A DNA stretch of 64,000 nt from Bacteroidota bacterium. GTDB lineage: Bacteria > Bacteroidota > Bacteroidia > Bacteroidales > Dysgonomonadaceae. The DNA lies in assembly GCA_023622765.1 (NCBI GenBank), contig JAMNYO010000102.1, forward strand, positions 1 through 64,000, in the 5' to 3' direction. The translations under genes were made by a program, and so were the position numbers. Positions 8,365 through 16,764 of the stretch are shown piece after piece; position 1 is the stretch's first letter, and every line of letters begins with the position of its first letter. The notes beneath the pieces are model-generated. The model saw only the letters and a program-made list of their open reading frames with translations. It made no database searches and was not told the origin of the DNA.

Positions 8365-9783
8365 ATGAGACAACTAATCACCCTTTTTACCCGGTACACG
8401 GGTAAAACAAGACCCACGCTGGAGGCTTTACCCTCGTCCGGCTCCAACCGAAAGTACTACCGGCTGACAAGCGACGGGGTCTCCCTGATTGGTGTCAGGG
8501 GGGAGTCTCGGGATGAGAACCGTACCTTTATCCGGTTAGCACACCACTTTCGCGAAAAGGGATTGAATGTACCCGAGGTGCTGTCCGTCTCAAACGACGA
8601 GATATTTTACATCCAACAGGACCTGGGTGATACCATCCTGTTTGATGCCATAAGAGGGGGTAGGCTCACCGGTGTTTTCAGTCACGATGAAAAAGAGCTG
8701 CTGCATAAAACCATTGCCCTACTGGCCGATTTTCAGGTAAAAGGCGCGGAGGGTCTCGATTTTAACTTCTGTTACCCCTTACCGGAGTTTGACAGGCGTT
8801 CCATCCATTGGGACCTGAACTACTTCAAGTACAACTTTTTGAAAACCACCGGTATGGACTTCAGGGAGGATCTTCTGGAGGATGATTTCGAGAAGCTGAC
8901 CGTACAGCTTTTGCAAGAACAAACGGAGACATTCCTCTACCGAGATTTTCAATCGCGTAACGTGATGCTCGTGGATGGAATGCCCTACTTTATCGATTTT
9001 CAGGGGGGACGAAAAGGGCCGGTCTACTACGATGTGGCATCGTTCTTGTGGCAAGCGAAAGCCAACTTTCCCAATGAGCTGCGCGATGAGCTGACCCAAA
9101 CCTACATCCGGTCGCTTCAAAAATGGATGCCGGTGAACGAAACCGCTTTCAAAGAGCAATTACAACTGTTTGTCCTATTCCGCACGTTACAGGTATTGGG
9201 GGCATACGGCTTCAGGGGTTACTTTGAAAAGAAACCGCACTTCATCCAGAGCATCCCGTTCGCCCTGAACAACCTCAGGGAGCTACTGAAAAAAGGGTTC
9301 GGAGAATATCCCTACCTCCACGAGGTTTTAACCGAGATGACGGAATTGAAACAGTTCGCCGATACCCGTAAACGGACGCTGGAGGTACGTGTTTTCAGTT
9401 TTGCCTACAAGAAGGGGATACCCAATGACACCTCCGGCAATGGTGGAGGGTACGTGTTCGACTGTCGCGCCATCAACAACCCCGGCAAATTTGAACGGTA
9501 CAACAACGTGAACGGGCTGGACGAGCCGGTAATCAAATTCCTAGAGGAGGAGGGCGAGATAACGGAATTCCTCGACAATATCTACCCCCTCGTTGATCGA
9601 CACGTACAGCGCTATATCGACCGTGGATTTACCGACCTGATGATCTCATTCGGGTGTACTGGCGGACAACACCGTTCGGTTTACGCCGCGCAACGGGTCG
9701 CCGAACATATCTCCAAGCATTTTAAGGTGAAGGTCTCCCTCGTACATCGCGAACAGAACCTGGAGCAGGAGTTCAGACCCTGA
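8365..9783 (+). CDS. Fusion of aminoglycoside-phosphotransferase-like sugar kinase and RapZ C-terminal domain
   Basis: This 472-residue protein joins two families. Residues 1 to about 335 form an APH-type kinase with the catalytic loop YRDFQSRNVML near 192 and metal-binding FIDFQGGRKGP near 209. This resembles AmgK, the anomeric MurNAc/GlcNAc-1-kinase of peptidoglycan recycling. Residues about 348-470 match the RapZ C-terminal domain, including the conserved GCTGGQHRSVYAAQR near 430. In E. coli RapZ this domain binds glucosamine-6-phosphate and GlmZ/GlmY RNA. The P-loop kinase-like N-terminus of classical RapZ is absent. A MurU-like gene follows 177 bases downstream, which supports an AmgK role. 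The sugar acceptor is inferred, and the RapZ part may be a regulatory sensor. Confidence 0.85.
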   Translation: MRQLITLFTRYTGKTRPTLEALPSSGSNRKYYRLTSDGVSLIGVRGESRDENRTFIRLAHHFREKGLNVPEVLSVSNDEIFYIQQDLGDTILFDAIRGGRLTGVFSHDEKELLHKTIALLADFQVKGAEGLDFNFCYPLPEFDRRSIHWDLNYFKYNFLKTTGMDFREDLLEDDFEKLTVQLLQEQTETFLYRDFQSRNVMLVDGMPYFIDFQGGRKGPVYYDVASFLWQAKANFPNELRDELTQTYIRSLQKWMPVNETAFKEQLQLFVLFRTLQVLGAYGFRGYFEKKPHFIQSIPFALNNLRELLKKGFGEYPYLHEVLTEMTELKQFADTRKRTLEVRVFSFAYKKGIPNDTSGNGGGYVFDCRAINNPGKFERYNNVNGLDEPVIKFLEEEGEITEFLDNIYPLVDRHVQRYIDRGFTDLMISFGCTGGQHRSVYAAQRVAEHISKHFKVKVSLVHREQNLEQEFRP

Positions 9784-9853
9784 AAATGATCGTATGAAAC
9801 GAGCATGAAAACTGTTTTCACACAAGGACATGATTAAAGCGAGTTCCATACGA

Positions 9854-9861
9854 TACATTTG
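9854..9861 (+). promoter_or_regulatory. -7 element before the murU-like gene
   Basis: TACATTTG is an exact TAnnTTTG match whose last base is the first base of the structured repeat core. Transcription from here would start inside the repeat, making most of it the 5' leader of the nucleotidyltransferase mRNA. Confidence 0.5.
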
Positions 9862-9930
9862 AACTATTTCGTTAAGCCAAATGAGCATTGAACAAGTTCA
9901 CTTGGACAAGGCCATGGCGAGAAATAGTCT
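9861..9930 (+). repeat. Single copy of the 70-bp structured leader repeat
   Basis: This is a 70-base core with terminal arms ACTATTTC and GAAATAGT that pair perfectly, an inner CAAGT-TC-ACTTG hairpin and a GCCATGGC palindrome. It differs at only 3 of 70 positions from the third copy in the tandem array at 17035. Two of those three changes are paired with each other in the outer stem. The sequence that follows, up to and including the start codon at 9961, is also the same as in front of the transporter gene at 17135. Confidence 0.85.
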
Positions 9931-9960
9931 AATTTTAATGAAAATAATAGTTTTAATCGT

Positions 9961-10707
9961 ATGAAAGCGATGGTATTTGCAGCGGGAATGGGAACCCGGT
10001 TGAGACCGTTAACGGACAGTATGCCCAAGGCACTGGTACAGGTAGCGGGGAAGCCGCTACTGCAACATACCATCGAAAAATTGAAAGCCTCGGGATTTAA
10101 CGAGCTCGTTATTAACGTGCATCATTTTGCCGACCGGATCATCGATTTCGTGCGGGCGAACGATAGTTTTGGCATCCGGATTGAATTTTCAGACGAAAGC
10201 GAAAAACTCCTCAATACCGGGGGTGGCATCAAACGGGCATCTTGGTTTTTTAATGATGGTCAACCCTTTCTAATCCATAACGTGGATATCCTTTCCAACA
10301 TCGACCTCCCCGAACTGGTAAAGCAGCATCGGGAATCTAACTCGGTAGCCACCCTGGTTTGCAGCGAGCGCGAAACATCACGCTACCTGCTCTTTGACGG
10401 GGCAGACCGACTACGAGGGTGGGTGAATGAAAAAACCGGAGAGGTGAAATCACCCGTTGCCCACCGTGATCCCTCCCGCTATAGGAAACTGGCTTTCTCA
10501 GGCATTCACCTCCTGCAACCCTCCCTGTTTGAACAGATGGAAAAGATGGGCGACACGTTTTCCATTATCGACTTCTACATTCAACATTGCGATGAGGTCG
10601 TCATTACACCATACGCTCCCGAGGGGATGCAAACCATTGATGTGGGAAAACCGGAAGCGCTTCCAGCGGCCGAAGCCTTTCTAAACCGCTCTAAGTCTAT
10701 CCCTTAG
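9961..10707 (+). CDS. murU: MurU-like nucleotidyltransferase
   Basis: This 248-residue sugar-1-phosphate nucleotidyltransferase starts MKAMVFAAGMGTRLRPLT, the family's nucleotide-binding loop (residues about 6-18) followed by the PKALV lysine motif. The metal-binding aspartate is in IHNVDIL near residue 110. The family includes MurU (MurNAc-1-phosphate uridylyltransferase) and mannose- or glucose-1-phosphate nucleotidyltransferases. The kinase-RapZ fusion directly upstream favours MurU, since AmgK and MurU act in sequence to make UDP-MurNAc from recycled MurNAc. Its leader contains the structured repeat. The exact nucleotide and sugar specificity is not provable here. Confidence 0.75.
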   Translation: MKAMVFAAGMGTRLRPLTDSMPKALVQVAGKPLLQHTIEKLKASGFNELVINVHHFADRIIDFVRANDSFGIRIEFSDESEKLLNTGGGIKRASWFFNDGQPFLIHNVDILSNIDLPELVKQHRESNSVATLVCSERETSRYLLFDGADRLRGWVNEKTGEVKSPVAHRDPSRYRKLAFSGIHLLQPSLFEQMEKMGDTFSIIDFYIQHCDEVVITPYAPEGMQTIDVGKPEALPAAEAFLNRSKSIP

Positions 10708-10829
10708 AATGTAATTTTCACTTCCGAGCCAACTTTCGCACCCCACACCCTAGTTTAGTGATATAAAAACGATAACAGCTGTCAAGAAAAATAACAAAAG
10801 TTGAACCCCGTTAAATTAAAAACGAGAAA

Positions 10830-11900
10830 ATGAAACGCTTCCTTTCCCTAATCGCCTTAGCCCTAGTTTGGCAAATTAACGCGCAAGTAACCTATTACAA
10901 CGCGAATCAATTCCCGCTGTTAGGAAAAACGTCGGACGATACCGAGACGCGATACGAACGGCTTCCTGCCTACCTAAAAGAGGTGATCCGCTCACCGGTG
11001 TGGAACCTGGGGAAAAATAGTGCCGGGCTGGCCGTGCGCTTCAACAGCAACAGCACCTCCATCTCTGCCAAATGGGAGGTAATGGGGAACAAGCAAATGA
11101 ACCATATGACCGAAACGGGCATCAAGGGGCTTGACCTCTACGCGTGGGAAGGGGATCACTGGAGGCCCGTGAAAGCTGGACTCCCAACCGGCAAGGTGAA
11201 CGAGCGAACCATTATCTCCAACATGACACCCGATGAGCGAGAGTTCATGCTCTACCTGCCCCTGTACGACGGGGTAACTTCATTGGAAATCGGTATCGAC
11301 TCCGCCGCCTACATCAGCCCCCCGGTACTACCCTATCCTGACACCTCTCAACCTATCCTGGTGTACGGGACCAGCATTACCCAAGGAGGATGCGCCACGC
11401 GGGCCGGAATGGTTTACACCAGTATCCTTGGACGAATGTTGAACCGAGAGGTAATCAACCTCGGGTTCAGCGGTAACGGGCAACTCGATTACGAGATCGC
11501 CGAGTTGATGGCGACACGTACGGATGCGTCCCTCTTCATCCTTGACTTTGTCCCCAACGTCAACCCGACACAACTGACAGAAAAGACACGCCCTTTTTAC
11601 GATATCATCCGGAAAGCCAACCCCACTACCCCCATCCTTTTCATGGAGAACATCACCTACCCCTATGCAACGTTCGATCAACGTACACGCGAAAACGTAC
11701 TGAAAAAGAACAGGTTGCTAAAGGAGACGTTCGAGAAGATCAAGGGCGAAGGGGATCCCTACGTCTACTACCTGCCAACCGATGGGCTCATCGGCGATGA
11801 TGGTGAAGCTACCGTGGATGGTGTCCACCTCACCGATACCGGGTTCGAAAGAATGGCCCAAAAAGTTTTTGAGGCGATTCAAACCATTGAGAAGAGGTAG
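10830..11900 (+). CDS. Secreted SGNH/GDSL-family esterase
   Basis: This 356-residue protein has a Sec signal peptide (residues 1 to about 19, ending INAQ). An N-terminal beta domain is followed by an SGNH hydrolase domain. The serine block is VYGTSITQGG near residue 178, with Thr where the classical motif has Asp. Asn is in NLGFSGNG near 210, and the Asp/His pair in DGVHLTDTG near 330. The family removes acetyl groups from glycans. Its place at the head of a sialic acid/hexosamine cluster suggests a sialate or amino-sugar O-acetylesterase like NanS, but this is inferred from context only. The 197-base gap to the next gene hints at a separate promoter. Confidence 0.8.
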   Translation: MKRFLSLIALALVWQINAQVTYYNANQFPLLGKTSDDTETRYERLPAYLKEVIRSPVWNLGKNSAGLAVRFNSNSTSISAKWEVMGNKQMNHMTETGIKGLDLYAWEGDHWRPVKAGLPTGKVNERTIISNMTPDEREFMLYLPLYDGVTSLEIGIDSAAYISPPVLPYPDTSQPILVYGTSITQGGCATRAGMVYTSILGRMLNREVINLGFSGNGQLDYEIAELMATRTDASLFILDFVPNVNPTQLTEKTRPFYDIIRKANPTTPILFMENITYPYATFDQRTRENVLKKNRLLKETFEKIKGEGDPYVYYLPTDGLIGDDGEATVDGVHLTDTGFERMAQKVFEAIQTIEKR

Positions 11901-12046
11901 TGCAACACAACCTTCTGGAAGCGGATGATAATCGTCTCACTAATAGTTAAACCTCATTAAAACCCGCACATATATTAAATATTCTATTTTTATCCCTTGA
12001 ATTAATGAAAATTATTTCTTTTCTTTGCGTTTAATATTGTATTTTT

Positions 12047-12066
12047 AATGGTATAAAAGTACCATT
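12047..12066. promoter_or_regulatory. Inverted repeat upstream of the epimerase gene
   Basis: AATGGTA and TACCATT form a perfect 7-bp dyad around a 6-base spacer, about 32 bases before the epimerase ATG. A weak promoter-like TTTCTTTG (one mismatch to TAnnTTTG) lies about 20 bases further up. The layout fits an operator or leader hairpin for the amino-sugar genes. Confidence 0.4.
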
Positions 12067-12097
12067 TTGTCCTGGTTTAAACAATAATAACGAAAAC

Positions 12098-13279
12098 ATG
12101 ATAGATTTTGACGCATTGCGGGCACTATATAAATCAGAATTGCTTGACAACGTGGTTCCCTTTTGGCTCTCCAAGTCGCAAGATAACGAGTATGGGGGTT
12201 ACTTCACCTGTCTTGACAGGCAGGGCAACGTGTTCGATACCGACAAATTCATCTGGCTGCAGGGCAGGCAGGTATGGCTCTTCGCCATGCTCTACAACAA
12301 GGTGGAAAAACGAAGGGAGTGGCTGGAATGCGCTATCCAGGGGGCCGAGTTCCTCAAAAGGTACGGGCACGATGGACATTACAACTGGTACTTCTCCCTA
12401 ACACGCGAGGGGAAGCCACTGGTGGAACCCTACAACATCTTTTCTTACACCTTCGCCACTATGGCGTTCGGCCAACTTAGCTTGGCAACAGGAAGCCAAG
12501 AGTACGCCGAGATAGCCAAACGCACCTTTGAAATCATCCTCGAAAAGAGAGAGAACCCAAAGGGACGGTGGAACAAAGCACACCCGGGTACGAGAAACCT
12601 GAAATCGTTCTCGCTCCCGATGATCCTGAGCAACCTCACGCTGGAAATAAAACACCTGCTCGACAAGGAGACCGTGGAGGGCACCATGGAGGAGTGCATT
12701 CATGAAGTGATGAACCAGTTTCTTAGACCGGAACTAGGGGGCATTATCGTAGAGAACTTGAACGATGACGGAACGCTATCCGACACTTTTGACGGTCGAC
12801 TGATAAACCCGGGACACGGCATCGAAGCCATGTGGTTCATCATGGACCTGGGTGTGTGCCTCAACCGTCCCAAACTGGTGGAAAAGGCTGTAGAGACCAC
12901 GCTAACCATGGTCGAGTACGGCTGGGACAAAGGGTTCGATGGGATTTTCTATTTCATGGATAGGAAAGGATACCCGCCGCTGCAGCTGGAACATGACCAA
13001 AAGTTATGGTGGGTACACGTGGAGTCCTTAATCTCGTTGATAAAAGGATACCAGCTGACAGGTAACCAGCAATGTCTCGACTGGTTCAAAAAGGTGCACG
13101 ACTACACGTGGAAGCACTTTAAAGACCCCGAATACCCAGAGTGGTGGGGTTATCTGAACCGTCAAGGGAAGGTGATCCTTGACTTGAAAGGTGGAAAATG
13201 GAAAGGCTGTTTCCATATCCCGAGAGGCCTCTACCATTGTTGGAAGTCATTGGAAGCGATTACCAAAGAAAAGGAGTAA
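12098..13279 (+). CDS. N-acylglucosamine 2-epimerase
   Basis: This 393-residue protein belongs to the AGE/renin-binding-protein family of (alpha/alpha)6 barrels. The family interconverts ManNAc and GlcNAc. Conserved catalytic-site histidines are visible in NPGHGIEAMW near residue 240 and CFHIPRGLYHCW near 370. In Bacteroidetes sialic acid pathways this enzyme (NanE-type) converts the ManNAc released by the lyase into GlcNAc. The presence of a NanA lyase gene 5 kb downstream on the same strand supports that assignment. Cellobiose 2-epimerase is a related alternative but is less likely in this context. The stop codon is followed almost directly by the GH20 gene. Confidence 0.88.
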   Translation: MIDFDALRALYKSELLDNVVPFWLSKSQDNEYGGYFTCLDRQGNVFDTDKFIWLQGRQVWLFAMLYNKVEKRREWLECAIQGAEFLKRYGHDGHYNWYFSLTREGKPLVEPYNIFSYTFATMAFGQLSLATGSQEYAEIAKRTFEIILEKRENPKGRWNKAHPGTRNLKSFSLPMILSNLTLEIKHLLDKETVEGTMEECIHEVMNQFLRPELGGIIVENLNDDGTLSDTFDGRLINPGHGIEAMWFIMDLGVCLNRPKLVEKAVETTLTMVEYGWDKGFDGIFYFMDRKGYPPLQLEHDQKLWWVHVESLISLIKGYQLTGNQQCLDWFKKVHDYTWKHFKDPEYPEWWGYLNRQGKVILDLKGGKWKGCFHIPRGLYHCWKSLEAITKEKE

Positions 13280-13300
13280 TTGATAGATAGATTGTTCGTA

Positions 13301-15268
13301 ATGGCTAGACCGATGAAGCACGAAATATACATTCCACTCCTTCTGCTGCTCCTTTTCTCATGTAAAAACGAAAAAGGGGTGGAAGAGCTGTATCTCCTCC
13401 CAATGCCTCAAGAGGTATCCTTATCCGGTTCAGGGAAACATCGGCTCCTCTCCGGCTCGATCAACGAGGCGGTTGTCGTCCAAAAGAGGGTAGACGCTAT
13501 CCCCAAGGCGGACGACCACCAAGAAGAGGCCTACCGGCTGGTGATCACGAAGGATAGTGTTCTAATTGAAGCCGTTACGGACCGGGGATTCTATTGGTCG
13601 CAGCAGACGCTGCAACAGCTAATCATGAAAGAAGACAACGGCAAAGCTTACCTGCCATTGGTCGAAATTACTGACTGGCCAGCCTTCAGGGTTCGAGGCT
13701 TCATGCACGATATCGGGAGAAGTTACATCTCGGTGGAGGAGCTAAAGAAGCAGATCGCGCTCCTCTCCCGCTACAAGATCAACCTGTTCCACTGGCACCT
13801 GACGGAAAACCAGGGGTGGCGGCTGCAGAGCAACCGCTTTCCCGAATTGACCGACAGCATCCACTTTGAACGACTACCCGGAAAATATTACACCATTGAG
13901 GAGGCACGGGAAATCGCCTACTGGTGTCAACTGCATCACGTCCTGTTGATCCCAGAGGTGGATATGCCGGGACATAGCGCCGCATTTGTACGTGCGATGG
14001 GCGTGGATATGCAATCGTCCAAAGGGATGAAGATTCTGAAGGAGTTGATGGAGGAGGTCTGCACCGAGGTGTTCCCAGACCTACCCTACATCCATATTGG
14101 CACCGACGAGGTACAATTCACGAACCCCGACTTCGTACCGGAGATGGTGGCCCATATCCGAAGGCTGGGCAAAAAGGTGATCGCCTGGAATCCCGGGTGG
14201 AACTACAAGCCCGGGGAGATTGATGCCACCCAACTATGGAGCTACCGGGGAAAGGCACAACCGGGCATCCCGGCCATCGACTCACGGTTCCACTATATCA
14301 ACCACTTCGATGCGTTCGGTGATATCGTGGCGCTGTACAACAGTCGAATTTACAATACGGAACATGGCAACAACGACTTGGCGGGGTCCATCTTGGCAGT
14401 CTGGAACGACCGATTGCTACCTGACGAGGAGCAAATTGTAATGCAAAACCATTTTTACCCCAACATGCTGGCTTTCGCGGAGCGCACGTGGCGAGGCGGA
14501 GGATTGGAGTATTTCGACGAGAACGGACCGATCTTGCCGACCAACCCTAATGACCCGGCGTTTCGATCGTTTGCCGGTTTCGAGCGACGCATGCTGCGTC
14601 ACAAGGAGCGCTATTTTAAGGAAGAACCATTTCCCTACGTGAAACAGACTGATATTCGCTGGCGGATTACCGACCCGTTCCCCAACGAAGGGGTGTTGAC
14701 CCGATCGTTCCCGCCGGAAGTGGAGTTGGACGACTCGTACCTGTACCAGGAAAACGAGTATAAGGTTCGTGACGCGGTGGGTGCCTCCATCTACCTGCGC
14801 CACGTGTGGGATATTGTGCCTGGCTTTTACGAGGAGCCGAAAGAGAACCATACCGCCTACGCCTACACCTGGGTATGGTCGCCCAAAAAGCAGAAGGCGG
14901 GACTCTGGGTGACAACGCAGGACTACAGCCGGTCGGAGAGCGACCTGCCACCGCCCCCGGGAAAATGGGACTACCGGGAGAGCCTCATTTTCATTAACGA
15001 CAAGCCGTTAACACCACCCATCTGGGAGAACCAACACACGGAGAGAAACAACGAGATCATGCTCAAGAACGAAAACTTCAGCGCCCGCCCACCCCTTCCC
15101 GTTCAGCTGGAAAAGGGGTGGAACAAGGTGCTGCTAAAGTTGCCGATCGGCAAATTTTCAACCTCGGAGGTACGGTTACAAAAATGGATGTTTACCTTTG
15201 TATTCGTAACCCCCGATGGGAGGGAGCGGGTACCCGACCTAGTATATAATCCCGATAAGGTAAAATAA
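13301..15268 (+). CDS. GH20 beta-N-acetylhexosaminidase, lipoprotein
   Basis: The protein has a lipoprotein signal (IPLLLLLLFSC), a GH20b N-terminal domain and a GH20 TIM barrel beginning near residue 125 (FRVRGFMHDIGRSYIS). The catalytic Asp-Glu pair is in HIGTDEVQF near residue 267. A substrate-assisting neighbourhood is seen in LFHWHLTENQGWRLQ. About 220 C-terminal residues form an extra beta-rich module. It would release terminal GlcNAc or GalNAc from host or bacterial glycans outside the cell. The reading frame is open from a TTG at 13280 right after the epimerase stop; ATG 13301 is preferred and ATG 13313 is also possible. Confidence 0.92.
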   Translation: MARPMKHEIYIPLLLLLLFSCKNEKGVEELYLLPMPQEVSLSGSGKHRLLSGSINEAVVVQKRVDAIPKADDHQEEAYRLVITKDSVLIEAVTDRGFYWSQQTLQQLIMKEDNGKAYLPLVEITDWPAFRVRGFMHDIGRSYISVEELKKQIALLSRYKINLFHWHLTENQGWRLQSNRFPELTDSIHFERLPGKYYTIEEAREIAYWCQLHHVLLIPEVDMPGHSAAFVRAMGVDMQSSKGMKILKELMEEVCTEVFPDLPYIHIGTDEVQFTNPDFVPEMVAHIRRLGKKVIAWNPGWNYKPGEIDATQLWSYRGKAQPGIPAIDSRFHYINHFDAFGDIVALYNSRIYNTEHGNNDLAGSILAVWNDRLLPDEEQIVMQNHFYPNMLAFAERTWRGGGLEYFDENGPILPTNPNDPAFRSFAGFERRMLRHKERYFKEEPFPYVKQTDIRWRITDPFPNEGVLTRSFPPEVELDDSYLYQENEYKVRDAVGASIYLRHVWDIVPGFYEEPKENHTAYAYTWVWSPKKQKAGLWVTTQDYSRSESDLPPPPGKWDYRESLIFINDKPLTPPIWENQHTERNNEIMLKNENFSARPPLPVQLEKGWNKVLLKLPIGKFSTSEVRLQKWMFTFVFVTPDGRERVPDLVYNPDKVK

Positions 15269-15324
15269 CCCGTTTTCTATAAGAGGTGAAACAAGGAGGG
15301 CGGAAAACGACGGAATAGGATAAA

Positions 15325-16764
15325 ATGTGTTGTCTGGAACCAACGAGAGTTAAAACGAGAAGGGGTATAAGCGCATCGAACAGAACAGTGTTCATTAAAG
15401 CAGCACTGATCAGGGTCGCACTGATAGGTATTGCATTCATCGGGCTCACTCTTCTGTTCTCGTGCAACGAACCGCATACAGAAGAACCGATAGTGATAGA
15501 TTGGGATAAACTAAGCGACGAGGGACTACAGGGTAACCTCGCGAAAGGTGTTTCTGCTGCCTATGCCGCGCTAATTGATGGGCAGCTAATCGTGGCCGGG
15601 GGTGCCAACTTCCCCGACAAGCTGGGGTTTGAAGGAGGAGCGAAAGTGTTCTACGACGAAATCCTCTGGTATGACCCCACGAACAATTCTTGGAAAATCA
15701 TCGGGAAATTACCGGTACCCTCGGCCTATGGTGTATCGATACCCATCCCCCACGGTGCACTATGGATAGGTGGCAACGGCTCCACGGAGTTATTAACCAC
15801 CTGCTTCAAGGTATCACTACGAGGCTATCAAGGCTACACACCAGAAACTGCTGCAGTTGAGTTGATCCCTTTCGCCCCACTCCCCGCACCCATGGACAAC
15901 TTTGCCGGCTGCGCAATCGGGACAACGGTCTACATCGCGGGTGGAAACATGAACGGCAAACCGTCAAACGCGTTGCACTGCATCAACATTAAAAATGACG
16001 ATACCACTTCCATGGTACACCAGTATGCCCAATGTGGTGACACCACCTGGACGGAACTACCTCCGTTTCCAGGCTTGCCGCGGGTGCAGCCGGTACTGGT
16101 CGCCCTGCAAGAGGAGGGGCGACCCTACCTCTACCTGCTAGGGGGCTTCTTCGGGGGAGATGCTGAACGGGAACCGGCCATGGCGACCGACATGCTGCGA
16201 TATAACCCCACCGAGCAGACATGGGAAAAAGTGGGTGAACAGGTGGACCCCGATACAGACAAACCGTTCTCACTGGGAGGGGCAACAGCGATGACGGTCG
16301 ATAACCGGTACATCCTTTGCCTGGGAGGGGTAAACCACGACATCTTCCTAAACGCCATCACCGCGCAGCACACGATTGCCCACGATCCCACGTTGACTGA
16401 AGAGGAAAAGAGGCAACGGAACAATGCATTCTCATCAACCTACATGACCCAGCCCATCAGCTACTACCGGTTTAATCCGGAATGTCGGCTTTTCGACACG
16501 AAAACGGGGAAGTGGATCACCATTGATAGTATCCCCCACACGGCACGCACCGGAGCCACCCTGGTTTGGGACGGAGCAACACTACGCGGTGAGCAGAAAG
16601 AACACGAGAAACAAGCGAAACATGGCAGCAAAGGAAAATTCCCGGAACACGACATTAACACCGGAGAAGCTCCACGGTTAACTTTCTACGTGGTGCAAGG
16701 GGAACTGAAACCGGGTGTTCGTTCACCAGAAACATGGAGAGGTGAATTTCTAGTGGCTCGTTAA
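15325..16764 (+). CDS. NanM-like kelch mutarotase (sialic acid epimerase), lipoprotein
   Basis: This 479-residue protein starts with a long basic N-terminus and a hydrophobic stretch ending in a lipobox (LTLLFSC, Cys near 48). Kelch-type beta-propeller blades follow, e.g. YAALIDGQLIVAGGANFPD near residue 75 and GCAIGTTVYIAGGNMNG near 195. It matches the cyclically permuted mutarotase/NanM family, which speeds conversion of alpha- to beta-N-acetylneuraminate outside the inner membrane. It lies 56 bases after the GH20 gene and before the transporter and lyase, exactly where a NanM would be expected. An insertion rich in Lys/Glu near residues 415-440 is unusual. Confidence 0.85.
   Translation: MCCLEPTRVKTRRGISASNRTVFIKAALIRVALIGIAFIGLTLLFSCNEPHTEEPIVIDWDKLSDEGLQGNLAKGVSAAYAALIDGQLIVAGGANFPDKLGFEGGAKVFYDEILWYDPTNNSWKIIGKLPVPSAYGVSIPIPHGALWIGGNGSTELLTTCFKVSLRGYQGYTPETAAVELIPFAPLPAPMDNFAGCAIGTTVYIAGGNMNGKPSNALHCINIKNDDTTSMVHQYAQCGDTTWTELPPFPGLPRVQPVLVALQEEGRPYLYLLGGFFGGDAEREPAMATDMLRYNPTEQTWEKVGEQVDPDTDKPFSLGGATAMTVDNRYILCLGGVNHDIFLNAITAQHTIAHDPTLTEEEKRQRNNAFSSTYMTQPISYYRFNPECRLFDTKTGKWITIDSIPHTARTGATLVWDGATLRGEQKEHEKQAKHGSKGKFPEHDINTGEAPRLTFYVVQGELKPGVRSPETWRGEFLVAR

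Noticed and set aside
13280..13301. TTG start of the GH20 gene directly after the epimerase stop
   Set aside because: The residues before the ATG at 13301 do not improve the lipoprotein signal, and ATG codons are available within 33 bases.
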